From: an uncultured Lachnospiraceae bacterium | GTDB lineage: Bacteria > Bacillota > Clostridia > Lachnospirales > Lachnospiraceae | Assembly (NCBI GenBank): GCA_949878435.1 | Contig: CATLAK010000019.1 | Span: 1-64,000, forward strand | DNA length: 64,000 nucleotides | Direction of reading: 5' to 3' | Shown here: positions 19,118 to 29,663 of the stretch, piece after piece | Layout of the letters: each line of letters starts with the position of its first letter | Position numbering within the stretch: position 1 is the stretch's first letter | Program-made: the position numbers and the translations under genes | Notes under the pieces: model-generated | Databases searched by the model: none | The model's input: the letters and a program-made list of their open reading frames with translations, nothing else | What the model was told of the DNA's origin: nothing

Positions 19118-20430
19118 ATGAGTAAGTTGAGAAGACATGATGAAGAATCGTCTGGGGAAAAGATAATAAAATATTTATCCCGTGTTGTGGTTGTTGCAGT
19201 GCTTTTAGCCGCAATGCGGCATCTGGGATGGTTGGACATGATGCAGGGAAAAGAAAAAGATACGGATACAGCAGTTCATTCACTGCCGGTAGATGCACAT
19301 GCATTTATAGATCCGCCTCAACGGGTCGAGATAGATGACAGGAGCATTTATGCTGAAGATGAGACGCTGGGTCTCTATCAATATACATGCTGCTATTATG
19401 ATGGGGATAAGCTCTTGGCGGAAGCGGATTATAATGCAGGGGGCAGGCTGACGGATTTTAAATGCTGGGAATATGATACAGCAGGAAATGTGTGCCTGGA
19501 GCAGACGCTTATACGGATGAAGGATGTGCGGGTGTCAAGTATTCCTATCTTAATGCTGAGTGGCGGGAAGAGAAAATTTCCTCTCACTACGTTTCACGCA
19601 TAGAATATCTAGCAGATGAGGCAGGCAATCCCCTGTGTGTTTTTAAACTGAAAGCTGCGGATGAAAATGTGCCGGATGAGGTTTGGAAAGTGCAGTGGGC
19701 AAAACGGAATGGTTATATGGTGAACTATGTTCAATATTATGATAGGTATATGCAGAACAGGGGTGATGATTATTGGTATCAATTTGCAGATAGACCGCAT
19801 ATGGAACAGATCAATTGGTATGAGTATAATTCCGAGACAGGCGAAAAAAATCATATTTTGCAGTTGAGTTATAGGTGGCAGAGAGACCAAGAAGCGTTCG
19901 TCGTATCGCCTCCCTTTTACCGGGTGTGGAACGAGGGGGATTTTCTTTTGCAGGAGATGAACTATTCAGATGGGGGGCTGGTATACTATAGTGCGCGTCA
20001 GTATGATGCTGATGGACGCCTGGCTGCCGAGATGGAATATGAGGTAAAGGAAGAAGAGATTTTCCGTACATTCCATCGTTATGAGTATCAAGAGGAAGAG
20101 AGAGTAGAGAAATATTCCTACCTCATACAAGGACAGGAATTTAGCCATTTGTTTGAAGAGGGCGAACGTATTTTGCTAGCTTTTTCATGTGAGGGCGTTC
20201 TTACGAAAATTAAAATGATGGATAGGTCGGGGGAATTATTGGAAAAGTATGAATTTTATGAAGCAGGTGAAAAAGAGGGGGAATTTAGAGGAATGTATGC
20301 AGGTACGGAAATGATTATAGGAGAAACAGCGATTTTACAGGAGCTTTCAAAGGAAGAAGAACGGATTAGATCGTCGGCAGGAATAGATTGGATGAGCTAT
20401 ATGTGGGAGGAGGGGTATTTATGGCAGTGA
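19118..20430 (+). pseudogene. Membrane-anchored/exported YD-repeat-like protein, interrupted by an apparent -1 frameshift near 19507
   Basis: ORFs 19025..19603 and 19492..20430 overlap in two frames with continuous YD-like repeats (YNAGGRLTDFKCWEYDTAGN; YYSARQYDADGRLAAEMEYE); N-terminal TM VVVVAVLLAAM. Confidence 0.65.
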
Positions 20431-22139
20431 TAGGAATTGACTTGGGAACGACAAACAGCCTTGCCAGTATCTGGCGGAATGGAAAGATTGAATTGATCCC
20501 CAATATCTTTGGGGAATATCTGACACCTTCCGTTGTCAGCTTCGGAGAAGATGGGGAAGTATATGTGGGCAAGGTGGCAAAGGAGCGGCTGATTACGGCG
20601 CCGTCCGTCACATTTGCAGAATTCAAGCGGAATATGGGGAGTAGTTATCGCTACGTTGCCAATGGGAAATATTATACGGCAGAAGATCTGTCTTCCTTTG
20701 TGCTGCGTCGGCTGAAAGAGGATGCGGAGGCTTATTTAGGAGAAGAAGTGACGGAGGCAGTTATAAGCGTTCCGGCATATTTTAACGATGACAAGAGGTG
20801 CGCTACCAAAAACGCGGGAAAGTTGGCGGGCTTAAACGTGGAGCGGCTGATCAATGAACCGTCTGCCGTGGCGTTGAAGCACCATATGGGAGTGGAAGAA
20901 ACAGAGACGTTTATTATCTTTGATTTCGGGGGCGGTACGCTGGATATTTCCCTTGTTGACGCTTTTGACAATCTGGTAGAGATTCAGGCGGTGTCGGGAG
21001 ACAATTATCTGGGCGGAAAAGATTTCAACGAAATCATAGCGGAGGATTTTTATAAAGAACATCATATGGTCAAGGATGATTTGACCAAAGAAGAGCAGGG
21101 GATTATTTTAAAGGAAGCGGAGATACTCAAGAGAGAGCTTACCAATCAAGATAAGGCGGAGCGAAAGGTATACATTCAGGATCGGGAATATGTAATGCAG
21201 ATGACGAACCAGCATTTGATACATATAAGTATGGAACTGTTTAAGCGCATGTCCATACCGATCAGGAGAGTCATCAATGACAGTGGCATGCAGATGGAGG
21301 ATATCGATAAGCTTATTCTGGTAGGCGGTTCTTCCAAAATGCCGGTGGTGGAGCAGTATCTGAAAAGTCTGGTTACTATTCCGGTGGTTAAGGATTTAAG
21401 CCCTGATGAAAGCATTGCTGCGGGGGTGGGGATCGCTGCCGCAATTAAGGAACGCGTTGGGGATGTGAAGGACATGATACTGGCGGATATTTGTCCATTT
21501 TCTCTGGGAACAGAGATTTATGATGGCAGTTTCTCCCCAATTATTGAGAGGAATGATACGCTGCCATGTAGTCACACTAGAGAATATGTTACTGTAGAGG
21601 ACTATCAGACGGTAATGAAGTTTCCTATTTATCAGGGAGACAATATGATTGCGAGGGAAAATCTGCTGCTTGGAACGATGCAGGTGGTGGGACTGCCGCA
21701 GGAGCCAAGAGGAAAAGTCAAGGCAAGGATCACCTTTATGTATGACATTAATGGCATATTGGATATCAAGATTGTCAGCGGAGAACAGACGCTTCATCGT
21801 GTGATTATGAATAAAAAAATGGGACTTAGCGAAGCAGAACTGGAAAAACGCCTTAAGCAGCTGCGGGAGATGACGCTAAGTTCAATGGAGGATGAAAATG
21901 TCCATTATTTATTGGAAAAGGCGCAGCGCCTTTATCAGGAAAGCACTCCTTTGGCGAGGGCGTATCTTGCTGAACAGATTGCCAGATTTCGGGCAGTTAT
22001 GATGAAAGAACGCAATGCACGTATGCGGAGAGAAGCATGTGTACAGTTATCTGTATATTTGGAGGCAGTGGAAAGGAATAAATTTGATTTCCATGGTTTT
22101 GACGAATCTTTTTTCGAGGATGACAATGAAGAGGAATAA
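20421..22139 (+). CDS. Hsp70 family protein, HscC-like
   Basis: MAVIGIDLGTTNSLASIW; FDFGGGTLDISLVD; ILVGGSSKMPVVEQYL; shorter C-terminus than DnaK. Confidence 0.9.
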   Translation: MAVIGIDLGTTNSLASIWRNGKIELIPNIFGEYLTPSVVSFGEDGEVYVGKVAKERLITAPSVTFAEFKRNMGSSYRYVANGKYYTAEDLSSFVLRRLKEDAEAYLGEEVTEAVISVPAYFNDDKRCATKNAGKLAGLNVERLINEPSAVALKHHMGVEETETFIIFDFGGGTLDISLVDAFDNLVEIQAVSGDNYLGGKDFNEIIAEDFYKEHHMVKDDLTKEEQGIILKEAEILKRELTNQDKAERKVYIQDREYVMQMTNQHLIHISMELFKRMSIPIRRVINDSGMQMEDIDKLILVGGSSKMPVVEQYLKSLVTIPVVKDLSPDESIAAGVGIAAAIKERVGDVKDMILADICPFSLGTEIYDGSFSPIIERNDTLPCSHTREYVTVEDYQTVMKFPIYQGDNMIARENLLLGTMQVVGLPQEPRGKVKARITFMYDINGILDIKIVSGEQTLHRVIMNKKMGLSEAELEKRLKQLREMTLSSMEDENVHYLLEKAQRLYQESTPLARAYLAEQIARFRAVMMKERNARMRREACVQLSVYLEAVERNKFDFHGFDESFFEDDNEEE

Positions 22140-22201
22140 TCAGGAGAAAGCCGGCAAAACGGCATAAGAAGCTACGGAATCAAGGTGTTTGGAGGAAAAA
22201 T

Positions 22202-23293
22202 ATGAACATATGGGAACTGCTCGGCATTGCGCCTACGGCAGATATTGATAAGATCAAATCAGCTTACGCGAGACAGGCAAAGCTGTATCACCCGGAGGAA
22301 CATCCGGAGGAATTTTCAGCTTTACAAAATGCATATAAATCTGCAGTGCGGATGGCAAAGCGCCGGAATATAACGGCAGCGATTCCCCCAATGCCTGAGG
22401 AGGCGCCCGTGGTTCCCCCAATGCTTGAGGAGGCGCCCGAGGTTCCTCCGCAGTCGCAGGCGGAGAGAACGTTTGATTTCAGCGGTATAGATGTGTACGG
22501 GGATAAGGAACACTTTTTCAAGCAGTTTCTGCTGATTGCGAAGAACCCATATCTTAGGAATAACCTGATTGCATGGGACTATTATCTGAATCGGAAGGAT
22601 TTTGAGCATTTATTTCACGATACGGATTTCCGGATGGAATTTGTGCGCACGATATGTAAGCTTCCAGGTTGGCGGAGGAAGACGGTTTTATTTTTTGATA
22701 AATATTTGAAGCAATATCATACAGACGAGAACAGACCGGGTGATGGGAAATGGGAGACCAGCCTTCGCAGCTTTCTTATAAGGAAATTGCCTTGGCCCAG
22801 ATTGCCTGCCTTTTGTACGGACAGGTTTTGTACCCGGGAGGGGAAGACCTTTCAGAAAAAGATTCATTCCCAAATTAGCCGGTCATTGGGGCGGGAACTG
22901 GATTATGAAATGAGATCTGATTTGATAAAGTATTTGAAGTTATACCTTCCATGTGCCGAGTCGAAGGAGGACTGCATTGAGCGTATCCACAGCGGATGGA
23001 AATTCCAGCAGCTTGTGCTTTGGGGGGTGGTTTTTCTGTTTTGGCTTATAATGGCGGTATCGGCAGTCCGTTTCACAAAGGAGAAACAGGAGACGGCAAA
23101 GAGGATGGCTTATCTTGGGGAATTGTATGGCTCTGAATGGGAAACCTATACCAAGGAGCAGCAGGAGGCGCTGTGGGCGGAATATAATTACGACTGGGAG
23201 TCTGCCAAGGAGCAGATCGATGATGCGATGCAGCGTTATGAAGACTGGATTATGTATGTAAGGGAAGAGAGATATCGTTTATTCAGCAGGTGA
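22202..23293 (+). CDS. J-domain protein with a C-terminal TM segment (DjlB/DjlC-like layout)
   Basis: N-terminal IWELLGIAPTADIDKIKSAYARQAKLYHPEEHPEEFSALQNAYK; TM LVLWGVVFLFWLIMAVSAV. Confidence 0.8.
   Translation: MNIWELLGIAPTADIDKIKSAYARQAKLYHPEEHPEEFSALQNAYKSAVRMAKRRNITAAIPPMPEEAPVVPPMLEEAPEVPPQSQAERTFDFSGIDVYGDKEHFFKQFLLIAKNPYLRNNLIAWDYYLNRKDFEHLFHDTDFRMEFVRTICKLPGWRRKTVLFFDKYLKQYHTDENRPGDGKWETSLRSFLIRKLPWPRLPAFCTDRFCTREGKTFQKKIHSQISRSLGRELDYEMRSDLIKYLKLYLPCAESKEDCIERIHSGWKFQQLVLWGVVFLFWLIMAVSAVRFTKEKQETAKRMAYLGELYGSEWETYTKEQQEALWAEYNYDWESAKEQIDDAMQRYEDWIMYVREERYRLFSR
22384..22443 (+). repeat. 30-bp tandem duplication (2 units) inside the J-domain protein gene
   Basis: ttcccccaatgcctgaggaggcgcccgtgg / ttcccccaatgcttgaggaggcgcccgagg. 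Confidence 0.9.
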
Positions 23294-23433
23294 GAGGTTT
23301 TAAGTGCAGAAATTTCTGGTATTTTTTTTTTTTATATGCTATAATCGTAAAATGACTGTGAGTATGCTTACAATTTGCCCAGTAAGCGGCAGGTTCACAT
23401 AAAGACACAGACTTATAAGGAGGATGTACAAGG

Positions 23434-24720
23434 ATGAGTGTACAGGTAGAAAAGTTAGAAAAAAGCATGGCGAAACTTACAATCGAAGTTTCCGCAGAAG
23501 AACTGGAAAAGGCATTACAGAATGCATTCTTAAAGAACAAGAATAAAATCAGCGTTCCCGGATTCAGAAAGGGCAAAGTGCCCCGTCAGATGATAGAGAA
23601 GATGTACGGACCGGAAATCTTTTATGAGGATGCAGCCAATGAACTGATTCCCGATGCCTATGAAAAGGCAGTGGAAGAGTGCGGAGAGGATATCGTGTCT
23701 TCCCCCACCATCGATGTGACCCAGATCAAAAAGGGCGAGCCCTTTATTTTTACCGCTGAGGTTGCCCTTAAACCGCCGGTAAAATTAGGAAAGTACAAAG
23801 GCGTCAAGGTTGAAAAAGCAGACACAGAAGTGACAGAGGAAGAAGTTGACGCAAAGATAGACCAGGAAAGAGAAAATAATGCCAGAAACATTGAAGTCAC
23901 AGACAGAGCGGTGAAGGACGGCGATATGACCGTGCTCGATTTTGAGGGCTTTGTTGACGGAACGGCATTTGAAGGCGGCAAAGGTGAAAACTACCCCCTG
24001 ACCATCGGTTCCGGCGCATTTATCCCCGGCTTTGAAGAGCAGCTAGTGGGCGCGCAGATTGGCGAGGAAGTGGAAGTGAACGTTACCTTCCCCGAAGACT
24101 ATCAGGCAGAAGAATTAAAGGGAAAAGCAGCCGTATTTAAGTGTACAATCAAGGAAATCAAAGAAAAAGAACTTCCTGAACTTGATGACGAGTTCGCATC
24201 TGAAGTTTCAGAATTTGACACCTTGGAAGAATACAAAGCAGATATCAGGGCTAAACTGACAGAAGAGAAAGCCAAAGAGGCAAAGGATGCCAAGGAGGCA
24301 GCAGTAATTGAAGCGATCGTGAACGATTCTGAAATGGAGATTCCCGAAGCGATGCTTGCCACACAGCAGAGACAGATGGTAGATGAATTTGCCCAGAGAA
24401 TCCAGATGCAGGGCTTATCTCTTGACCAGTACTTCCAGTTCACAGGCTCCACTTATGACAAGATGTTCGAGCAGGTAAAACCCCAGGCGGAGAAGAGAAT
24501 CAAGTCCAGACTGGTGCTTGAAGAGATCGTGAAGGCAGAAAAGATCGAAGCATCCGAGGAAGACTACGAAGAAGAATTAAAGGTAATGGCGGAAGCTTAT
24601 CAGATGGAAGTAGACAAGGTAAAAGAAATGCTTCCTGAAAAGAGCGTGTCTCAGATTAAGGCAGATATTGCAGTGAGAAAAGCAGCTGAATTTGCAGTAG
24701 AAAACGCAAAAGAAAAATAA
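23434..24720 (+). CDS. tig: Trigger factor
   Basis: [47 protein letters not shown]; PPIase domain. Confidence 0.95.
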   Translation: MSVQVEKLEKSMAKLTIEVSAEELEKALQNAFLKNKNKISVPGFRKGKVPRQMIEKMYGPEIFYEDAANELIPDAYEKAVEECGEDIVSSPTIDVTQIKKGEPFIFTAEVALKPPVKLGKYKGVKVEKADTEVTEEEVDAKIDQERENNARNIEVTDRAVKDGDMTVLDFEGFVDGTAFEGGKGENYPLTIGSGAFIPGFEEQLVGAQIGEEVEVNVTFPEDYQAEELKGKAAVFKCTIKEIKEKELPELDDEFASEVSEFDTLEEYKADIRAKLTEEKAKEAKDAKEAAVIEAIVNDSEMEIPEAMLATQQRQMVDEFAQRIQMQGLSLDQYFQFTGSTYDKMFEQVKPQAEKRIKSRLVLEEIVKAEKIEASEEDYEEELKVMAEAYQMEVDKVKEMLPEKSVSQIKADIAVRKAAEFAVENAKEK

Positions 24721-24758
24721 AAAATCATGTTTTGCAAGGCAGTAAGGAGGATGCAGCA

Positions 24759-25349
24759 ATGAGTTTAGTACCTTATGTCATTGAACAGACAAGTAGGGGA
24801 GAGCGTTCCTACGATATTTATTCAAGACTTTTAAAAGAAAGAATCATATTTTTGGGAGAAGAAGTCAATGAAGTGACAGCAAGCCTTATCGTAGCGCAGA
24901 TGCTGTTCTTAGAGGCGGAAGATCCGGAAAAGGATATCCAGTTTTATATCAACAGCCCCGGCGGAAGCGTAACGGCGGGGATGGCGATTTATGACACGAT
25001 GCAGTATATCAAATGTGACGTATCCACCAACTGTATCGGCATGGCAGCCAGCATGGGCGCATTCCTTCTGGCAGGAGGCGCTAAAGGCAAGAGGCTTGCG
25101 CTCCCCAATGCGGAAGTGATGATTCATCAGCCTTTAGGCGGCGCTCAGGGGCAGGCTACGGAAATTGAGATTGCAGCCAAACATATTCTGCATACAAAAG
25201 AAAAATTAAATAAGATATTGGCAGAAAACACAGGTAAAGACTATGATGTGATTGCGGCAGACACAGAAAGAGATAACTGGATGACTGCCGAGGAAGCGAT
25301 GGAATATGGTTTGATTGACAGAGTTCTTTACAAGCGTTCTGACAATTAA
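24759..25349 (+). CDS. clpP: ATP-dependent Clp protease proteolytic subunit
   Basis: [60 protein letters not shown]; aaggagg SD before 24759. Confidence 0.97.
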   Translation: MSLVPYVIEQTSRGERSYDIYSRLLKERIIFLGEEVNEVTASLIVAQMLFLEAEDPEKDIQFYINSPGGSVTAGMAIYDTMQYIKCDVSTNCIGMAASMGAFLLAGGAKGKRLALPNAEVMIHQPLGGAQGQATEIEIAAKHILHTKEKLNKILAENTGKDYDVIAADTERDNWMTAEEAMEYGLIDRVLYKRSDN

Positions 25350-25367
25350 CAGGTAAGAGGTAAGAAG

Positions 25368-26621
25368 ATGGCAGGAAAAAGTTCTGACAACATCAGGTGT
25401 TCTTTTTGTAATAAGACACAGGATCAGGTAAGAAAAATGATAGCAGGTCCCGCGGGCGTGTATATCTGTGATGAGTGCGTTGAAATATGTGCTGATATTG
25501 TAGAAGAAGAATATGAGGAAGAAATCGAAGAGACAGAACTTGATATTAATCTGTTAAAACCAGTGGAAATCAAGGATTTTCTGGATGACTATGTAATTGG
25601 TCAGGAGGATGCCAAAAAGGTTCTTGCGGTTGCCGTGTACAATCATTACAAGAGAGTCACAGCACCTAAGGATATGGATGATGTGGAACTTCAAAAGAGC
25701 AACATCATCATGATCGGACCTACCGGTTCGGGAAAGACCTACCTGGCACAGACCTTGGCGAAGATTATCAATGTGCCCTTTGCCATTGCGGACGCCACCA
25801 CACTTACCGAGGCGGGATATGTGGGGGAGGATGTGGAGAACATTCTTCTTAAGCTGATCCAGGCGGCGGATTATGATGTGGAACGTGCACAGTTAGGAAT
25901 CATTTACATCGATGAGATTGATAAAATCACTAAAAAGAGTGAGAATGTCTCTATCACCAGGGACGTATCCGGCGAAGGTGTACAGCAGGCGCTCCTTAAG
26001 ATTATTGAGGGGACGGTGGCAAGCGTACCGCCTCAGGGAGGCAGAAAGCATCCGCATCAGGAGCTGATTCAGGTGGATACTTCCAATATTTTATTCATCT
26101 GCGGCGGAGCCTTTGATGGTTTGGAAAAAATCGTTGAGAACAGGCTGAACCGTAATTCCATCGGTTTTGATGCGGAGATCGCAAGCAAAAACAATCGGGA
26201 GATCAGTGAGGTACTAAAAGAAGTGACCCCTCAGGACTTGGTGAAGTTTGGACTGATACCGGAATTTGTGGGGCGCGTGCCCATCAATGTATCACTGGAA
26301 GGACTGGATGAAAAGGCGCTTTACAGGATCCTTACGGAGCCAAGAAGCGCGCTGATCAAGCAGTACCAGAAGCTGTTTGACTTTGACGAAGTCAAGTTAA
26401 GCTTTGAAAAAGATGCAATTGAGTCTATTGCAAAGCAGGCATTTGAACGTAAGACGGGAGCCAGGGGACTTCGTTCCATCATGGAGAAAGCGATGATGGA
26501 TGTGATGTATCAGATCCCTTCGGATGAAACAATAGAAGAATGCGTTATTACAAAAGGAGCGGTAGAAGGTACAAGTAAACCTTTATTGATACATCGTGAA
26601 GTAATGCGTAAGGCCAGATAA
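25368..26621 (+). CDS. clpX: ATP-dependent Clp protease ATP-binding subunit ClpX
   Basis: [17 protein letters not shown] zinc finger; [15 protein letters not shown]. Confidence 0.97.
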   Translation: MAGKSSDNIRCSFCNKTQDQVRKMIAGPAGVYICDECVEICADIVEEEYEEEIEETELDINLLKPVEIKDFLDDYVIGQEDAKKVLAVAVYNHYKRVTAPKDMDDVELQKSNIIMIGPTGSGKTYLAQTLAKIINVPFAIADATTLTEAGYVGEDVENILLKLIQAADYDVERAQLGIIYIDEIDKITKKSENVSITRDVSGEGVQQALLKIIEGTVASVPPQGGRKHPHQELIQVDTSNILFICGGAFDGLEKIVENRLNRNSIGFDAEIASKNNREISEVLKEVTPQDLVKFGLIPEFVGRVPINVSLEGLDEKALYRILTEPRSALIKQYQKLFDFDEVKLSFEKDAIESIAKQAFERKTGARGLRSIMEKAMMDVMYQIPSDETIEECVITKGAVEGTSKPLLIHREVMRKAR

Positions 26622-26623
26622 GA

Positions 26624-26649
26624 AATGCCGCCGACAGGCGGCATTTTGC
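26624..26649 (+). terminator. Probable terminator/attenuator hairpin between clpX and lon
   Basis: aatgccgcc-gaca-ggcggcatt-ttgcg, short T stretch. Confidence 0.55.
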
Positions 26650-26689
26650 GTAAGAGTGCTTTAAAGCATTGTGAGAGGAAATATAGTGA

Positions 26690-29050
26690 ATGAGTGAGAG
26701 AAATGAAGAAACGAGGCAGATTCTTACGATGCCAGTCATTCCCCTTCGCGGGATGACGATTCTTCCAGGAACGGTCATCCATTTTGACCTGAATAAGGAA
26801 AAATCCATGCAGGCATTAGAGTATGCAATGATAAAGGGCGGAAAACTTTTCCTGACAGCCCAGAAAGATCCGGGAGTTGAAACGCCGGGGGAAGAGCAGC
26901 TTTACAAAACAGGAACCATTGCGGCAGTTAAGCAGATCACAAAGCTTCCCAACCAGATTGTAAGAGTATTGGTGGAGGGAATCAGGCGGGGAATCCTGCT
27001 TAAGCTCAGTGGGGAAAACGGAAAATTCCTTGAAGCGGATCTGGAAGCAGTGGATGAGGAGAAGGAACGGGAACAGATAAGCGGGATTCAGGAGGAGGCA
27101 ATGCTCAGACAGATTAAGGAGCACTTTGCCATCTTTGCTGCCCATTACCCTAAGATTGACAAAAATGCAGTGCACAGATATGCCCAGATCAAGAACATCG
27201 GCAGTCTGCTGGATCAGATTGCAATGAATCTCCCCATGAATTATGAAAAAAAGCAGCAGGTTTTAGAAGCTGTTTCCATAAAAGAGCGGTATGATATCTT
27301 ATGTGAACATTTATTAAATGAGATTGAAATCGCTAAGGCAAGAGAGGAATTGACCCATAACGTTAAGGAGAGAGTGGATAAAAATCAAAGAACTTATCTT
27401 TTGAGAGAGCAGCTCCATTATATCAGGCAGGAACTGGGGGAAGAGAGTTCCTTTTCAGATACCGACCAGTTTGAGGAGGCGTTAGAGAGCCTTATGGCGT
27501 CGGAAGAGGTGAAGGCAAAGATAAGAAAGGAGATCACACGGTTTAAAAATCTGTCGGGAAGCAGTTCGGAGAGCGCGGTGGAGCGTGCTTATATTGAAAC
27601 GCTTTTAGAACTGCCATGGGACAAGGCTTCTAAAGACAATGAAAGCATGAGTCGGGCGAAGGAGATTCTCAACAAGGACCACTATGGGCTGGATCAGGTG
27701 AAAGAACGGATCTTGGAGTTCTTGGCAGTGCGCTGCCTGACCAGCAAAGGGGAAAGCCCCATGATATGCCTGGTGGGACCGCCGGGAACCGGAAAGACGT
27801 CCATTGCAAAGAGCGTTGCCAAAGCGCTTGATAAGAAGTATATCAGAATCTGCCTAGGCGGCGTCAGGGATGAGGCGGAAATCAGGGGACACCGCAGGAC
27901 TTATGTTGGCGCGATGCCGGGGCGGATCGCTGCAGGAATCAAGCAGGCGGGGGTAAAAAATCCGCTGATGCTGTTAGATGAGATTGACAAGGTGAGCAAT
28001 GATTATAAGGGAGACACCTTCTCAGCGCTGCTAGAAGTGCTGGACGGGGAACAGAATGTGAGATTCCGGGATCATTATGTGGAAATTCCCCTTGACCTTT
28101 CGGAGGTTTTATTCATTGCAACCGCCAATACCACCCAGACGATTCCCAGACCTCTTTTGGACCGTATGGAAATCATCGAGGTGAACAGTTATACAGAAAA
28201 TGAGAAATTCCACATTGCAAAGGAACATCTCCTTGGCAAGCAGTTGGAAAAGAATGGTCTGGACAGACAGATGCTTTCGGTTCAGGATGGCGCCCTTAAG
28301 AATATCATCACCTATTACACAAAGGAAGCCGGCGTCAGAGAACTGGAGCGCAAGATCGGGGACATCTGCCGCAAGGCGGCAAAGGAAATTCTGGAGATAC
28401 GGGAAGCAGGAGATGCGCAGGAAAAAATCAAAGTGACTGCTTCCAATCTTGACAAATATTTAGGGAAAAGAAAGTATAGTCTGGATAAGGCAGATAAAGA
28501 GCCCCAGACAGGGATTGTGCGCGGACTTGCATGGACCAGCGTGGGCGGCGATACGCTGCAGATAGAAGTCAATGTGATGCCTGGAAAGGGGGAAATCGAG
28601 CTTACCGGGCAGATGGGTGACGTGATGAAGGAATCTGCCCTGATCGGCATCAGTTATGTGAGGTCCATTGGCAGGGAAAATCATATTGATCCTGAAATGT
28701 TCAAAGAGAATGATTTTCACTTACATATCCCTGAAGGCGCTGTTCCAAAGGATGGTCCGTCAGCCGGCGTGACCATGGCGACCGCTCTTTTTTCAGCTAT
28801 TACGGACCGGAAGGTGCGCAGCGATCTGGCAATGACTGGAGAGATCACGCTTAGGGGAAGGGTGCTGCCGGTTGGCGGATTGAAGGAGAAGATTCTGGCA
28901 GCCAAGATGGCAGGCATCAAAGAAGTGCTGGTGCCCTTTGAGAATAAGAAGGATATAGAAGAGATTTCCCAGGAAATTAAAGAAGGACTTACAATCACCC
29001 ATGTAAAGACGATGAAGGAAGTCTTAAAGCATGCGCTGCTTAAGGAGTGA
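26690..29050 (+). CDS. lon: Endopeptidase La (Lon protease)
   Basis: GPPGTGKTSIAKSVAKAL; DGPSAGVTMATALFSA catalytic Ser; GGLKEKILAAKMAGIKEVLVP. Confidence 0.97.
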   Translation: MSERNEETRQILTMPVIPLRGMTILPGTVIHFDLNKEKSMQALEYAMIKGGKLFLTAQKDPGVETPGEEQLYKTGTIAAVKQITKLPNQIVRVLVEGIRRGILLKLSGENGKFLEADLEAVDEEKEREQISGIQEEAMLRQIKEHFAIFAAHYPKIDKNAVHRYAQIKNIGSLLDQIAMNLPMNYEKKQQVLEAVSIKERYDILCEHLLNEIEIAKAREELTHNVKERVDKNQRTYLLREQLHYIRQELGEESSFSDTDQFEEALESLMASEEVKAKIRKEITRFKNLSGSSSESAVERAYIETLLELPWDKASKDNESMSRAKEILNKDHYGLDQVKERILEFLAVRCLTSKGESPMICLVGPPGTGKTSIAKSVAKALDKKYIRICLGGVRDEAEIRGHRRTYVGAMPGRIAAGIKQAGVKNPLMLLDEIDKVSNDYKGDTFSALLEVLDGEQNVRFRDHYVEIPLDLSEVLFIATANTTQTIPRPLLDRMEIIEVNSYTENEKFHIAKEHLLGKQLEKNGLDRQMLSVQDGALKNIITYYTKEAGVRELERKIGDICRKAAKEILEIREAGDAQEKIKVTASNLDKYLGKRKYSLDKADKEPQTGIVRGLAWTSVGGDTLQIEVNVMPGKGEIELTGQMGDVMKESALIGISYVRSIGRENHIDPEMFKENDFHLHIPEGAVPKDGPSAGVTMATALFSAITDRKVRSDLAMTGEITLRGRVLPVGGLKEKILAAKMAGIKEVLVPFENKKDIEEISQEIKEGLTITHVKTMKEVLKHALLKE

Positions 29051-29054
29051 TGAA

Positions 29055-29663
29055 ATGGTAATTAAGAATGTAAATTTAGAGACTGTGTGCGGTATAACCA
29101 GCAAATTGCCGGACAATGCGTATATGGAGGTGGCTTTCGCAGGCAAGAGCAATGTGGGAAAGTCATCCCTGATCAACGGGCTGATGAACCGGAAGGCGCT
29201 GGCAAGGACCAGCGCACAGCCGGGCAAGACTCAGACCATCAACTTTTATAATATCAATGATCAGATGTATTTTGTGGATCTTCCCGGCTATGGCTACGCC
29301 AAGGCAAACGAGGCGGAGAAAGCAAAATGGGGACGAATGATTGAAAACTACCTTCACAGCTCGAAACAGCTGAGGGCAGTGTTCCTTTTGATCGACATCC
29401 GGCATGAGCCTTCCGGCAATGACAGGATGATGTATGATTGGATTTTAAGACAGGGATTTGAACCCATTATCATAGCCACCAAGCAGGACAAGATCAACAG
29501 AAGTCAGGTGCAAAAGCATGTTAAAATGATAAAGGACGGTCTTAAGGTAGTTAAAAACACCATAGTCATCCCCTATTCTGCACAGACGAAGCAGGGCAGA
29601 GAGGAAATCTATGAACTTCTAGATGCATATCTGGAAAATGAGGAACAGAAATATGAAGGATAA
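29055..29663 (+). CDS. engB: Ribosome biogenesis GTP-binding protein YsxC/EngB
   Basis: EVAFAGKSNVGKSSLINGLMNRKALARTSAQPGKTQTINFY; DLPGYGYAKA; TKQDK. Confidence 0.95.
   Translation: MVIKNVNLETVCGITSKLPDNAYMEVAFAGKSNVGKSSLINGLMNRKALARTSAQPGKTQTINFYNINDQMYFVDLPGYGYAKANEAEKAKWGRMIENYLHSSKQLRAVFLLIDIRHEPSGNDRMMYDWILRQGFEPIIIATKQDKINRSQVQKHVKMIKDGLKVVKNTIVIPYSAQTKQGREEIYELLDAYLENEEQKYEG

Noticed and set aside
19495-19610. Programmed -1 ribosomal frameshifting in the YD-repeat gene
   Set aside because: No X_XXY_YYZ slippery site was found near the junction; a one-base deletion explains the data more simply.
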